DNA of 64,000 nt from Sphingomonas panacis (GCF_001717955.1 NZ_CP014168.1:2141501-2205500), one strand, 5' to 3'; shown: positions 1 through 10,487, counted from the first letter of the stretch. The notes: generated by a model from the sequence alone, not told the origin. Translations and numbers: made by a program.

Positions 1-4
1 CTTT

Positions 5-1546
5 TTACTTCTTCAGCTTCACCGCAACGAACAGCGCTGGCATCCGCCCGCGCTGCACGTACAGCGCGACCTGATCGCGGCCGTCGCGCTTGGCCTGTGC
101 GACCACCGCTGCCAGCGCCGCCGGGGTCGGCGTCGTCGTGCCGTTGGCGGAGATGATGACATCACCGCGCTTGAGCTTCTGGCCAGCGTCGCTCGCCGGA
201 TCGGTGGTCGCGATCACGACGCCCTGCACCGACGAATCGACGTTGAGGCTGCGTGCGATCGCGGGGGTGAGCGTCTGGACGGTCAGGCCGAGCGGGTTGG
301 CCGAGGCCGAGGGGCCGCCCTGCTGCTGGCCGTCATCGCCGCCCAGCGCATCGTCGTCATCGCCGGTCGCGACCTTGGCGGCGAGCGCGTCCTCCGACGG
401 ACGCGTGCCGATCACCGCGTTGATCGTCATCGGCTTGCCCTGGCGGATGATGCCGATCGGCACGCGCGTGCCCGGCGTCACGTTCGCGACCAGATAGCTC
501 AGCGACTGATCGGGCGTGACGTCCTTGCCATCGACCGAGGTGACGACGTCGCCGACCTTGAGACCGGCTTTGGCCGCAGCCTCATTCGGCTCGATCGACC
601 GCAGCAGCTCGCCGTGGTTCTTCTGCAGGCCGAGCGCCGCCGCGATATCGTCATCGACCGGCTGCGGGCCGACGCCGAGATAGCCGCGTGCGATCTTGGT
701 GCCCTTCATCAGCTTGTCGATGACGGGGCGCGCGTCTTCCGCCGGAATCGCGAAGCCGATGCCGATGTTGCCGCCCGACTGGCCGGCGTAGATCTGCGAG
801 TTGATGCCGATCACCGCGCCGGTCATGTCGAACATTGGGCCGCCCGAATTGCCCTGGTTGATCGCCGCATCGGTCTGGATGAAGCGATCGTAGGCGCCGC
901 CGCCGGTGACGCGGTGCAGCGCCGAGACGATGCCGGCGGTCACGGTCGAGCCGATCCCGAACGGATTGCCGATCGCGATGATCCAGTCGCCCACACGCGC
1001 CCGGCTCGAATCGCCGAACTTCACATAGGGCAGGTTGGTCGCGTCGATCTTGAGGAGTGCGAGGTCCGAGGTCGGATCGCGGCCGATCAGCTTGGCCTTG
1101 TATTCCTTGCGGTCGATCATGATCGCGGTGATCGAATCGACCGTCGCACCCTTCGCGCCGGGCGCGACAACGTGGTTGTTGGTGACGATATAGCCGTCGG
1201 GCGAGATGATGAAGCCTGACCCGAGCGAGGTCGCCTCGCGCGTGATCGGCGCGCCGCCGTTGCCGCCGCCCTGGCCCATCTGACCGAACATCTCGGCGAA
1301 CGGCGTGCCCGCGAACGGATTGGCGGGCTGCTCGACCTTGATGTGCTGGCTGGTCGAGATGTTGACGACGGCCGGCTGCAATTTCGCGACCATGTCGGCG
1401 AAGCTCATCGGCGCGCCGGAGCGCGGTACCGCGGCGGCGATCGCGCCGGGCTCGTTCTGCGCGGTCTGCGCGGGCGGTTCCAGCGCGACTGCGGCAGCGG
1501 TGCCGCTGAGAAGGATGGCTGCAGTAATGGCGTAAGCGTATCGCAC
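5..1546 (-). CDS. degP: DegP/HtrA-type periplasmic serine endoprotease
   Basis: Do-like protease that degrades or refolds damaged envelope proteins in the periplasm. From the chosen GTG start the product is about 513 residues: an N-terminal signal segment, a trypsin-like domain with His125 (TNNHVV), Asp161 (TSDLALLK) and Ser234 (GNSGGP), a Gly-rich loop before the protease core, then two PDZ domains (GYLGVGPQ near 285 and a second starting at NPLGLTV). The reading frame stays open 84 nt further upstream, but an AGGA box precedes the GTG and the signal peptide begins there. It lies 98 nt downstream of hflC on the same strand, the usual hflK-hflC-degP order, so it probably shares envelope quality control with FtsH-HflKC. 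Confidence 0.95.
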   Translation of the reverse strand: MRYAYAITAAILLSGTAAAVALEPPAQTAQNEPGAIAAAVPRSGAPMSFADMVAKLQPAVVNISTSQHIKVEQPANPFAGTPFAEMFGQMGQGGGNGGAPITREATSLGSGFIISPDGYIVTNNHVVAPGAKGATVDSITAIMIDRKEYKAKLIGRDPTSDLALLKIDATNLPYVKFGDSSRARVGDWIIAIGNPFGIGSTVTAGIVSALHRVTGGGAYDRFIQTDAAINQGNSGGPMFDMTGAVIGINSQIYAGQSGGNIGIGFAIPAEDARPVIDKLMKGTKIARGYLGVGPQPVDDDIAAALGLQKNHGELLRSIEPNEAAAKAGLKVGDVVTSVDGKDVTPDQSLSYLVANVTPGTRVPIGIIRQGKPMTINAVIGTRPSEDALAAKVATGDDDDALGGDDGQQQGGPSASANPLGLTVQTLTPAIARSLNVDSSVQGVVIATTDPASDAGQKLKRGDVIISANGTTTPTPAALAAVVAQAKRDGRDQVALYVQRGRMPALFVAVKLKK

Positions 1547-1644
1547 TTGGGTTGATTCCTTCCGTGTGCCGTATCGGGGCAACGCACCGACCTTAGCCAA
1601 GGTTGCTGAACGGCTATTGAATATGAACACGCCGAAAGACTCGA

Positions 1645-2508
1645 TCAGCGCCGGCCCTGGAACTCCTTCAGGTAGGCGTTGTCGGGCGACAATACCATCG
1701 AGGTCTGGCCTTTCGCGCTATCGCCGAAGGTATAACGGTACGATTGCATGGCCCGGTAGAAGTCATAGAAGTCCGGGTCTTTGTTGAAGCTTTCCGCATA
1801 GATCTGCGCGGCCTTGGCGTCGGCTTCGGCGCTGATAATCTGCGCGGTCTGCTGGCCCTTGGCCTGGATCGTCAGCGCTTCCTGTTCGCGCGCGGTCTTC
1901 ATCCGGTCGAGCGCACTTTGCAGCGGCGCGCCGTCGGGCAGGTCGGCATGCTTGATTCGCACGTCGACGATCTGCACGCCGTATTGCGCGGCGAGCCGCT
2001 GCAACCCGGCCTGGATATTGTCCATCACCTGGCCACGCTCGGGGCTGAGCAGCGCCGCGAACGGGCGCTTGCCGAGTTCGTTGCGAAGCGCCGAACTGAA
2101 CAGCGGCTGGAGCTGATCGATCACGCGCTGCTCGGTGACCGAGGTGCTGCCGGTTGACACCACCGCCTTCAGCGGATCGACGATGCGGAAACGCGCATAG
2201 GCATCGACTTCGAGCCGCAACTGGTCGGTCGAGAGCACCGGCTGGTTCTCGAGCTCGACATCGAGCACGCGCTTGTCGACCCACACGATGCGGTCGATGA
2301 ACGGGATACGCGCGATCAGACCGGCACCCGAACGGCCGAACACCTCGTTGGGCTTCCAACGGTTGATCGCGCCGCCGACGGGCTGTTCGAAGCGCAGGAT
2401 CACCGCCTGCTTGGTCTCGGGCACGATCGCGAAGGTGCTGGCGATCAGGATCAGCGCGAGCATCGCGACGATGCCGATCGCGACCGGGTTGCGGAAGCTG
2501 AGGTTCAC
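1645..2508 (-). CDS. hflC: FtsH protease modulator HflC (SPFH/prohibitin family)
   Basis: Membrane protein that with HflK forms a cage around the FtsH protease and modulates its access to membrane substrates. The 287-residue product has one N-terminal transmembrane segment (IGIVAMLALILIASTFAIV), followed by a band-7/SPFH domain and an Ala/Gln-rich coiled-coil stretch near residues 180-240. The length is normal for HflC. Its ATG overlaps the hflK stop codon (ATGA overlap, 2505-2508), so translation is coupled to hflK. Confidence 0.95.
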   Translation of the reverse strand: MNLSFRNPVAIGIVAMLALILIASTFAIVPETKQAVILRFEQPVGGAINRWKPNEVFGRSGAGLIARIPFIDRIVWVDKRVLDVELENQPVLSTDQLRLEVDAYARFRIVDPLKAVVSTGSTSVTEQRVIDQLQPLFSSALRNELGKRPFAALLSPERGQVMDNIQAGLQRLAAQYGVQIVDVRIKHADLPDGAPLQSALDRMKTAREQEALTIQAKGQQTAQIISAEADAKAAQIYAESFNKDPDFYDFYRAMQSYRYTFGDSAKGQTSMVLSPDNAYLKEFQGRR

Positions 2509-3653
2509 TGGGCGTCTCCCTGAACCTGCGGGATGGTGGCCGGGGCCGCCTGTGCCGCCGGAGCCTGCGCCTCGGGCGCGCGGCGCGCGCCGCCCGGCAG
2601 CGGCAGATAGGGAACGACGCCGGGCGCCTCGACGATCGTCTTGTCGCTGCGCGCCATCACCTGTTCCATCGTCTCATAATACATGCGCTTGCGCGTTACT
2701 TCGGGGGCGAGCTTGTACTGGGCGTAGATCACGTCGAACGAGGCTGCTTCGCCCTGTGCGCGCGCAAGGATCTGCTGCGCATAGCCACGCGCCTTGTTGA
2801 TGTTGCCCTGCGCCTCCTGCTGCGCGGCGGAGACCTTCTTGAACGAATCGATCACCTGCTCGGGCGGCTGCGCGCCCTTGATCGCGACGCCCTGGATGCG
2901 GATGCCGGCGTTGTAGCTGTCGAGGATCGCCTGCATGTTCTGCTGGACCTTGACCTCCATCGCGCCGCGGCCCGATCCGATCGCGTCGTCGAGCGTCGCG
3001 GTGGCCAGCACCGCGCGCATCGCGCTTTCGGCGGTGGCGCGCAGAGTCGATTTGGGATCGGCGATCTGGAAGACGTAATCTTGCGGGTTGCTGATGTCCC
3101 AGCGCACCGAATAATTGACGTCGACGACGTTCTGGTCGCCGGTCAGCATCAGATTCTCGCCGCCATTCTCGGGGAAGGTGTCGGTCTTGATCTCGCGCAC
3201 GTCGACCTTCATCACCGAGTTGAACGGTGCCGGCAGCGTCAGCCGGATGCCGGGTTCGAGCGTGCCGGCGTAGCGGCCGAAGAAGGTCACCACCGCGCGC
3301 TGCTGCGGCCCGATCGCATGGATCGAGGTGAACGCGATCCACAACACGACGATGATGCCGAGGCCGATCAGCCAGAGCGCGCCTGCGCTTGGCGTGCCCG
3401 GAATATGAGGCCGGCCGCCGCCGCCATTGCCGCCGCCGGCACCCCGCGCGCGCTTGATGAACTCGTCGAGCGCACTCGGCCCGGGAATGCGCGGGCGGTT
3501 GCCATTGCCGTTACCGGGCTTGGGCGCCCAGGGGTTGCGCGGGCCTTCGCCACCACCGCCGGCGCCATCGCCGTCGGAGCCGCTGCCCCACGGGCTTTTG
3601 TCGTCGCTATTGAGGAGAGGGGGACGCTGAAACCAGCCCGTTAGGATCGTCAT
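2505..3653 (-). CDS. hflK: FtsH protease modulator HflK
   Basis: Partner of HflC in the FtsH-regulating membrane complex. The chosen ATG gives 382 residues (MTILTGWFQRPP) and follows an AGAGAAAG box; an in-frame ATG 42 nt upstream has no good ribosome site. The N-terminus is rich in Gly, Pro and Asn, as is typical for HflK. A transmembrane helix follows (ALWLIGLGIIVVLWIAF, about residues 92-108), then the SPFH domain and an Ala/Gln-rich coiled coil. The C-terminal tail is Ala/Pro-rich. First gene of the hflK-hflC-degP run, divergent from mrp with about 70 nt between the starts. Confidence 0.94.
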   Translation of the reverse strand: MTILTGWFQRPPLLNSDDKSPWGSGSDGDGAGGGGEGPRNPWAPKPGNGNGNRPRIPGPSALDEFIKRARGAGGGNGGGGRPHIPGTPSAGALWLIGLGIIVVLWIAFTSIHAIGPQQRAVVTFFGRYAGTLEPGIRLTLPAPFNSVMKVDVREIKTDTFPENGGENLMLTGDQNVVDVNYSVRWDISNPQDYVFQIADPKSTLRATAESAMRAVLATATLDDAIGSGRGAMEVKVQQNMQAILDSYNAGIRIQGVAIKGAQPPEQVIDSFKKVSAAQQEAQGNINKARGYAQQILARAQGEAASFDVIYAQYKLAPEVTRKRMYYETMEQVMARSDKTIVEAPGVVPYLPLPGGARRAPEAQAPAAQAAPATIPQVQGDAQ

Positions 3654-3724
3654 GCTTTCTCTATAGGTACGGGTTTCAATGAAAAATAGTGGCAAGCGGC
3701 CGCAACGACCCTATCTGCGCAACG

Positions 3725-4690
3725 ATGACCGATCCAAATCCGCTTGATACCGCACTCGCTCCCGTCGCCGGCACCCGCGCGACCGCGCGGATCGAGGGAA
3801 GCCGCGCCAGCATCATTCTCGACGTGAGCGGGCTCGATCCGAGCGAGCATGACGCGCTCGAAGCGCGCGTCCGCGCGGCGGCGAGTTCCGTTCCCGGCAT
3901 CGAGACGGTGCGCGTCGCGCTGACCAGCCAGCGCACCCGCCGCGTGGCGATCGCGGTGGCGAGCGGCAAGGGCGGGGTGGGCAAATCGACCGTCTCGGCC
4001 AATCTCGCCATCGCGCTCGCCGCGCGCGGGCGGCGCGTCGGGCTGGTCGATGCCGACATCTACGGCCCGTCGCAGCCCAAGCTGATGGCGGTCGAAGGCA
4101 GCAAGCCGACCGCGCGCGACAAGGTGCTGCAACCCGTGGCCACCCCTTATGGCGTGCCGTTGCTGTCGATGGGGCAGCTCGTCGCGCCCGATCAGGCGAT
4201 CGCCTGGCGCGGGCCGATGGCGGCGGGGGCGCTCGGGCAGCTCATGGATGCCAATTGGGGCGCGACCGATACGCTCGTGATCGACCTGCCACCGGGCACC
4301 GGCGACGTCCAGCTCACCATGATCCAGAAGCACCGCCCGGCGGGCGCGGTGATCGTCTCGACCCCGCAGGATCTCGCGCTGATCGACGCGCGCCGCGCGA
4401 TCGATCTGTTCAACAAGGCCGGCGTGCCGATCATCGGTCTGGTCGAGAACATGTCGGGTTACGCCTGCCCGCATTGCGGGGAAATCTCGAATCCGTTCGG
4501 GCAAGGCGGTGCGGAAGCGGCGGCGGGCGAACTCGGCATCGCCTTCCTCGGTCGCATCCCGCTCGACATCGCGATCCGTACCGCGTCGGACGCAGGCACG
4601 CCGCCCGCCGCCGGGAACGGTCCCGAAGCCGCGGCGTTCGCCACGATTGCCGACGCTGTCGCGCGGTGGATACAGACGGAGGGACGCTGA
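3725..4690 (+). CDS. mrp: Mrp/ApbC-family Fe-S cluster carrier ATPase
   Basis: P-loop ATPase of the Mrp/NBP35 family, which carries and inserts Fe-S clusters into cytoplasmic apoproteins. The product is 321 residues from the ATG (MTDPNPLD). A shortened MIP18/DUF59-like N-terminal region covers roughly residues 15-75, followed by the deviant Walker A motif SGKGGVGKST near residue 82. The Walker B-like DLPPGTGD lies near 185. The Cys pair CPHC near 250 is the expected cluster-binding site. The stop codon overlaps the ATG of the next gene by one base, so the two are probably co-translated. Confidence 0.93.
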   Translation: MTDPNPLDTALAPVAGTRATARIEGSRASIILDVSGLDPSEHDALEARVRAAASSVPGIETVRVALTSQRTRRVAIAVASGKGGVGKSTVSANLAIALAARGRRVGLVDADIYGPSQPKLMAVEGSKPTARDKVLQPVATPYGVPLLSMGQLVAPDQAIAWRGPMAAGALGQLMDANWGATDTLVIDLPPGTGDVQLTMIQKHRPAGAVIVSTPQDLALIDARRAIDLFNKAGVPIIGLVENMSGYACPHCGEISNPFGQGGAEAAAGELGIAFLGRIPLDIAIRTASDAGTPPAAGNGPEAAAFATIADAVARWIQTEGR

Positions 4691-5118
4691 TGCCGATCAC
4701 CGATGATGCCGGAATCAAGGCTTTGCTCGAGGAAGCCCGCACGATCGCGCTGGTCGGCGCGTCCGATCGGCCCGACCGCCCATCCTATGGCGTGATGAAG
4801 CGGTTGCAGGATCACGGCTACCGCGTGATCCCGGTCAACCCGCAGATCACTGGCGAGCATATCCACGGCGAGTTCGTGTTCCGCGATCTCGACCAGCTCG
4901 GTGATCCGATCGATCTCGTCGATATCTTCCGCAACTCGGCCGCTGCCGGCGAGGCGGTGGACGATGCGATCCGCATCGGTGCGAAGGCGGTGTGGATGCA
5001 GCTCGGTGTCGTCAACGAAGCCGCCGCCGCGCGCGCCGAGGCGGCCGGGCTGAAAGTGGTGATGGATCGCTGCCCCGCGATCGACATCCCCCGGCTCGGT
5101 GTCGCGCCGGTCGCATAG
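4690..5118 (+). CDS. CoA-binding domain protein (YccU-like)
   Basis: Small Rossmann-fold protein of 142 residues belonging to the CoA_binding_2 family, related to E. coli YccU. The nucleotide-binding signature is ALVGASDRPDRPSYGVMK near the N-terminus, followed by YRVIPVNP. A conserved Cys-containing stretch, VVMDRCPAIDIPRL, closes the protein. No catalytic role is established for the family; CoA binding is known from structures. The one-base stop/start overlap with mrp (TGATG) indicates the same operon. Confidence 0.88.
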   Translation: MPITDDAGIKALLEEARTIALVGASDRPDRPSYGVMKRLQDHGYRVIPVNPQITGEHIHGEFVFRDLDQLGDPIDLVDIFRNSAAAGEAVDDAIRIGAKAVWMQLGVVNEAAAARAEAAGLKVVMDRCPAIDIPRLGVAPVA

Positions 5119-5142
5119 CGGAAACTTAACCATCGCACGGCT

Positions 5143-5472
5143 ATGCTGCCCGCGATGCAAGACGCCGAGACCAGACCGGAAACCCGCGCCGCCGCCCGCA
5201 GCGCGGTGGCGATCCGTGCGCAGGTGCGGATGATGGGCACCGACAAGCTCGACATTGACGTGACCGACCTGTCGCGCACCGGCTTCCAGATCGAAACGAT
5301 CCACCGCATCCAGCCGGGCGCGACGATCTGGCTCAGGATTCCCGGCCTCGCCGGTCTCGAAGCGACGGTGAAATGGGGCCGCCGCCATTTCTACGGCTGC
5401 GCCTTCGTGAGGCCGCTTCACGAAGCGGTGTTCGACCATGTCGTCGCGCTCGCCACGCCATCGCGTGATTGA
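5143..5472 (+). CDS. PilZ domain protein, probable c-di-GMP receptor
   Basis: Single-domain PilZ protein of 109 residues. Both halves of the c-di-GMP signature can be seen: the RxxxR motif as RAAAR near residue 18, and the DxSxxG motif as DLSRTG near residue 43. This suggests it still binds the second messenger. No effector domain is attached, so it would act by protein-protein contact. An in-frame ATG 12 nt downstream (MQDAET) is an equally possible start. It lies 24 nt after the CoA-binding gene on the same strand. Its targets cannot be read from the context; the exopolysaccharide region is about 19 kb away. Confidence 0.85.
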   Translation: MLPAMQDAETRPETRAAARSAVAIRAQVRMMGTDKLDIDVTDLSRTGFQIETIHRIQPGATIWLRIPGLAGLEATVKWGRRHFYGCAFVRPLHEAVFDHVVALATPSRD

Positions 5473-5529
5473 CGCGACTGCGCGCGCGGATCATCCTCAC
5501 GCGATCCAAGGCTTCCGGGCGACTCCGCG

Positions 5530-5874
5530 ATGGTGTTTCCGCTGTTCCTGCTGATCGCCGCACCCGATGATGCGGCGATCACCGCCTACCAGGCGCTGAC
5601 CAGCGCGAGGCCGGCCTGCTCGCGCCCCACTGGCGATGATGTCGTGGTCTGCGGTCGCCGCGCCGCCGATCGCTACCGCGCGCCGCTGATCGTTCAAGAC
5701 CCCGGCGACCCGGCGCACGAAGGCGCGCTTGCCGAGCGCGAACGGCTGTTCGCGCGTACCGACAATTGCGAGGAGAAATCGATCTTCCTTGTCGGTTGCG
5801 GCTCTTTCGGGGTGAAAGCGACCGTGAACGGCAATGGCGCGCACGTCGCGGGCGAGCGGGCGCTGGCGCCGTAG
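5530..5874 (+). CDS. Small secreted hypothetical protein with sphingomonad CGRR motif
   Basis: Protein of 114 residues with a short hydrophobic N-terminus (MVFPLFLLIAAP) that looks like a signal peptide. The mature part holds four cysteines (ARPACSRP, VVCGRR, DNCEEK, VGCGS), consistent with disulphides in the periplasm. The stretch DDVVVCGRRAADRYR resembles a motif common in short secreted proteins of sphingomonads, often preceding a RYRAP-like segment. No enzymatic family was recognised. It ends just before a strong inverted repeat shared with the convergent asd gene. Confidence 0.65.
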   Translation: MVFPLFLLIAAPDDAAITAYQALTSARPACSRPTGDDVVVCGRRAADRYRAPLIVQDPGDPAHEGALAERERLFARTDNCEEKSIFLVGCGSFGVKATVNGNGAHVAGERALAP

Positions 5875-5885
5875 CGCCCGCTCGC
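5852..5885. terminator. Hairpin between convergent genes
   Basis: Perfect 12-bp inverted repeat: GCGAGCGGGCGC at 5852-5863 and its complement at 5874-5885, with a 10-nt loop. It straddles the stop of the upstream plus-strand gene and lies 8 nt from the end of convergent asd. There is no T-tract, so it may stop transcription only weakly, or act on both strands as an mRNA-stabilising hairpin. Confidence 0.5.
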
Positions 5886-5892
5886 GCGGCCG

Positions 5893-7312
<1,420 letters not shown>

Positions 7313-8599
7313 TTACTCCAGAATATGCATCCACAAAGGCTGGCCGGTCAGGCTCTGCGAGCCGCGCAGCCGCTCCAGCGCCTGCGCGACCGCGCGTTCG
7401 GGCGCTTCGTGCGTCACGATCGCGACGAGCACGCTGCCGTCGCCGCTCGCGCCGCGCTGGATCAGGCTTTCGATCGACACGCCCGCATCGCGCATCGCCG
7501 CCGCGATCTCGGCGAGCACGCCGACCTTGTCCGCCACCGCGAAGCGCACGTAATTGCGACCGCGCCGCTCACCCGAATCGGCTGCACCCTGCGCCAGCAG
7601 CGCGGACGAGGGCATCGCGAAGGCGGGGCCGAACTCACCGCGCGCGATGTCGATCAGGTCGGCGACCACCGCGCTCGCCGTCGGGCCGTCGCCGGCGCCC
7701 GCGCCCTGGAACAGCAGCCGCCCGACGTAATTGCCCTCGGCGACGACCGCATTGGTCGCGCCCGTCACGTGCGCGAGCGGGTGGCTGATCGGCACGAGAT
7801 GCGGATGCACCCGCTGGAACAGCCCGCCCGCGCCGTGATCGGCCACGCCGAGCAGCCGCACGCGGTAGCCGAGCGCTGCCGCCTCGGCGATGTCGGCGGC
7901 AAGCACATGGCGGATGCCGCTCGCCGCGACATCCGCGAACGCAGGCTGGGTGCCGAACGCGATGCTGGCGAGGATCGACAGTTTGTGCGCAGCGTCGATG
8001 CCGTCGATGTCGAAGGTCGGATCGGCCTCGGCATAGCCGAGCGCCTGCGCCTCGGCGAGCACCTCGGCGAAGTCGCGGCCTTCCGCTTCCATCTTCGACA
8101 GGATGAAATTGCAGGTGCCGTTGAGGATGCCGTAGACGCGGCTGATCTCGTTGGCGGCGGCGCCCTCGCGCAGCCCCTTGATGACCGGGATGCCACCCGC
8201 GACCGCCGCCTCGAACTTGAGCGCCGCGCCGGCTTTCTCGGCGGCTTCGGCGAGTTCCAACCCGTGATGCGCGATCATCGCCTTGTTGGCGGTGACGAAG
8301 CCCTTGCCCGCGGCGAGCGCGCTGCGCGCCAGCGTGAGGGCAGGGCCGTCCGATCCGCCGACCAGTTCGACCACGACATCGACATCGCGTGAGGCCAGCG
8401 CCGTCGTGTCATCGACCCATGCGAAGCGGCTGATATCGACGCCGCGATCCTTGTTCCGGTCGCGCGCGGATACCGCGACGATTTCGATCGGCCGCCCCGC
8501 GCGCCGCGCGATCAGCGCGCCATTCTCGTCGAGCAACCGGATCACGCCGCCCCCGACGGTGCCGAGGCCAGCGAGCGCGATACGAAGCGGTTGGGTCAT
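7313..8599 (-). CDS. hom: Homoserine dehydrogenase with C-terminal ACT domain
   Basis: Reduces aspartate-4-semialdehyde to homoserine, the entry to threonine and methionine synthesis. The product has 428 residues from MTQPLRIALAG. Its Rossmann motif is AGLGTVGGGV. The family signature ILNGTCNFIL and the catalytic region AEADPTFDIDGIDAAHK are present. A C-terminal ACT domain begins near residue 350 (FAVADKVGVLAEIAA) and suggests feedback control, probably by threonine. In-frame sequence continues upstream, but it only translates the inverted repeat at 8631-8708, so the ATG at 8599 is preferred. Confidence 0.96.
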   Translation of the reverse strand: MTQPLRIALAGLGTVGGGVIRLLDENGALIARRAGRPIEIVAVSARDRNKDRGVDISRFAWVDDTTALASRDVDVVVELVGGSDGPALTLARSALAAGKGFVTANKAMIAHHGLELAEAAEKAGAALKFEAAVAGGIPVIKGLREGAAANEISRVYGILNGTCNFILSKMEAEGRDFAEVLAEAQALGYAEADPTFDIDGIDAAHKLSILASIAFGTQPAFADVAASGIRHVLAADIAEAAALGYRVRLLGVADHGAGGLFQRVHPHLVPISHPLAHVTGATNAVVAEGNYVGRLLFQGAGAGDGPTASAVVADLIDIARGEFGPAFAMPSSALLAQGAADSGERRGRNYVRFAVADKVGVLAEIAAAMRDAGVSIESLIQRGASGDGSVLVAIVTHEAPERAVAQALERLRGSQSLTGQPLWMHILE

Positions 8600-8630
8600 G
8601 ATGGGCTTTCCAAAGTCTCGCCCCAACGCC

Positions 8631-8708
8631 GTTCGCCCTGAGCCTGTCGAAGGGCGTGCCACAAGCGCCATCGTTCGCGGCACGTGCTTCGACAGGCTCA
8701 GCACGAAC
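8631..8708. repeat. Inverted repeat with CTGAGCCTGTCGAAG core
   Basis: Left arm 8631-8652 (core CCTGAGCCTGTCGAAG) and right arm 8687-8708 (core CTTCGACAGGCTCAG) match at 20 of 22 positions, with a 34-nt spacer. This motif is a frequent intergenic repeat in sphingomonad and related genomes. It lies between the end of the oxygenase gene and the start of hom, so it may end the upstream transcript or influence the hom leader. Confidence 0.75.
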
Positions 8709-8764
8709 GGTTGAGGTGCGGCGCCTTTAGACGGTGCCTTGGCGTTGGAACAAGCCCGACGTGG

Positions 8765-9718
8765 TTACTTCTTCACCAGCCCGATTTCGACCAGCCGCTC
8801 ATGCAGGTAGTCGTGCGAGGTGATCGGCGTCTCATATCGGTTCGGCCGCGCCGCGCTGATGCAGCCTGGCAAGGTCTCGATCAGGAAATCGGGATTGGGG
8901 TGCAGGAAGAATGGCATCGAATAGCGCGAGACGCCGCGCCGCTCGGGGGCTGGGTTGACGACGCGGTGGCTGGTCGAGGGCAAAACATGGTTGGTCAGCC
9001 GTTGCAGCATGTCGCCGACGTTGACGACGAGCGCGCCCTCGGGCGGCTTGACCGGCAGCCATCGCCCATCACGATCGAGCAGTTCGAGACCGGCCTCCTC
9101 GGCGCCGAGCAGCAGGGTGATGAGGTTGATATCCTCATGCGCGCCGGCGCGGACGCCCTCGGCATCGGCCGGAATCGGCGGATAGTGCAGCAGCCGCAGG
9201 ATCGAATTGCCGTTCTCGACTGCGGGGTCGAACCAGTCGGGCGCGAGCCGCAGGTGCCGCGCGATCGCGGAGAGGATGCGGTCGCCGGCGCGGTCGAACG
9301 CTGCATAAAGCTGGAGGAACGTGTCGCGGAAACGCTCGGGTCGTTCCGGCCAGATGTTGGGCGGCATGCGGTCGGCGAGCGGATGGCCGGCCGGCAGGTC
9401 GCGCCCGACGTGCCAGAATTCCTTGAGATCGACCACCGACGCACCTTTGGCGATCTCGGTCCTGAACGGCGTATAGCCCCGCTGGCCACCGCCTTCGGGG
9501 GTAAAATAGCGGCGCTTCTCGTCCTCGGGCAGTGCGAAGAAGGCGGCGGTATCGGCCCAGCCACGCGCGATCAGATCGTCGGGGATGCCGTGATCGGCGA
9601 TGACCGCGAACCCGAACCGTTCGAACGAACCGCCCAGCGCGGCGGCGAAGCCGGCGGGGTCGCCCGCCTCGTCGGCGAGCGAGAGCGTCGGGATTTCGGA
9701 AAGCGGGGTATCGGACAT
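8765..9718 (-). CDS. 2-oxoglutarate/Fe(II)-dependent oxygenase, isopenicillin N synthase family
   Basis: Cytoplasmic non-heme iron oxygenase of 317 residues. The DIOX_N-like N-terminal region starts IPTLSLADEAGDP. The double-stranded beta-helix core carries the metal ligands: His and Asp in GAHEDINLITLL, and the distal His in STSHRVVNP. The Arg of RYSMPFFL fits the 2-oxoglutarate-binding RxS motif. Bacterial members of this family are mostly of unknown substrate, so neither antibiotic synthesis nor any other specific reaction is claimed. The ATG at 9718 (MSDTPLSE) is preferred because upstream in-frame codons run into an inverted repeat. Confidence 0.88.
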   Translation of the reverse strand: MSDTPLSEIPTLSLADEAGDPAGFAAALGGSFERFGFAVIADHGIPDDLIARGWADTAAFFALPEDEKRRYFTPEGGGQRGYTPFRTEIAKGASVVDLKEFWHVGRDLPAGHPLADRMPPNIWPERPERFRDTFLQLYAAFDRAGDRILSAIARHLRLAPDWFDPAVENGNSILRLLHYPPIPADAEGVRAGAHEDINLITLLLGAEEAGLELLDRDGRWLPVKPPEGALVVNVGDMLQRLTNHVLPSTSHRVVNPAPERRGVSRYSMPFFLHPNPDFLIETLPGCISAARPNRYETPITSHDYLHERLVEIGLVKK

Positions 9719-9794
9719 GGACGCGACCGTTGGTTGGGGACTGGGCCGGCCAACATAGGCGGTCAGGGCGCGGGGGAATACCCCGCTACCCATT

Positions 9795-9872
9795 GTTCTC
9801 CCGCGAAAGCGGGAGTCCAGGGCCACAAGCGCTGCGCTGTTTGGCTCTGGACCCCCGCTTTCGCGGGGGAAC
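9795..9872. repeat. Inverted repeat with CCCGCGAAAGCGGG core
   Basis: Left arm begins GTTCTCCCGCGAAAGCGGGA and right arm ends CCCGCTTTCGCGGGGGAAC. Each arm is itself a small hairpin around CGAAAGCG, and the two arms pair with each other over about 25 nt across a roughly 25-nt spacer. It is a different sequence from the repeats at 7190 and 8631. It sits between the start of the oxygenase gene and the end of the lipoprotein gene. Confidence 0.75.
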
Positions 9873-9880
9873 GGGTGTGT

Positions 9881-10381
9881 TCAGCCGATCAGGATTGTGC
9901 CACGTGCCTTGTCTCCACCCACCGGCGAAAGATCGAGCCGGAACGGCTTGCCCTCCTCGGTCGTACCCGCGAGGCCAGACCCATTGGGCGAGACCTTGAA
10001 GCCAGCGCCGCCCAGCTTGCCCGCGAACCAGTCGCGCACCGTCGCCGGAGTTGCCGGGCTTTCGAAGCTGACCTTGACCTGGCCGTCATCGTCCCGTCCC
10101 GGCCGGTCATGCCCGTCGATGTTCATGCCGCTGATCGTCGAGCCGGGGTAGAGATGCACGCCGTTCATATCGAAATCGCCGGCGTCGAGCTTGATCGCGG
10201 GCAGTTTGATGCTGCCCGAAATGCCCGGCGCGTTGAGCGCCATCTGGCCGTTCGAATCGATGCTCGCGACGACATTGCCGTCAGCGCCGTCGGCGTTGAG
10301 GGTGATGGCAGTGCCGTCCTTGCCGTCGCCGCACGCGGCGAGCAGGGCGAGCGGGATAGCGAGGAGCAGGGGGCGGATCAT
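9881..10381 (-). CDS. Putative lipoprotein of unknown function
   Basis: Protein of 166 residues with a clear lipoprotein signal (MIRPLLLAIPLALLAACGDG); the lipobox LLAAC places the modified Cys at residue 17. The mature part starts GDGKDGTAITLNADGADG and is rich in Gly and Asp. Beta-strand-like repeats GQMALNAPGISGSIKLPAIKL follow. No known domain was recognised. It is probably anchored in the outer membrane facing the periplasm. It stands alone, divergent from the efflux pump gene at 10488. Confidence 0.75.
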   Translation of the reverse strand: MIRPLLLAIPLALLAACGDGKDGTAITLNADGADGNVVASIDSNGQMALNAPGISGSIKLPAIKLDAGDFDMNGVHLYPGSTISGMNIDGHDRPGRDDDGQVKVSFESPATPATVRDWFAGKLGGAGFKVSPNGSGLAGTTEEGKPFRLDLSPVGGDKARGTILIG

Positions 10382-10487
10382 GACGCTCTCCGTGTGTCAG
10401 TGTGGCAATACACTAAGCTGAAGTCGCACGCCACGTCAACGCGGCTTGCGCGTGACCGGCGTGGCGATGTCGGGCATGAGGCGGGCA

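Noticed and set aside
8765..9718. Isopenicillin N synthase and thus beta-lactam production
   Set aside because: The family name covers many oxygenases of unknown substrate, and no ACV synthetase or other beta-lactam gene is nearby.
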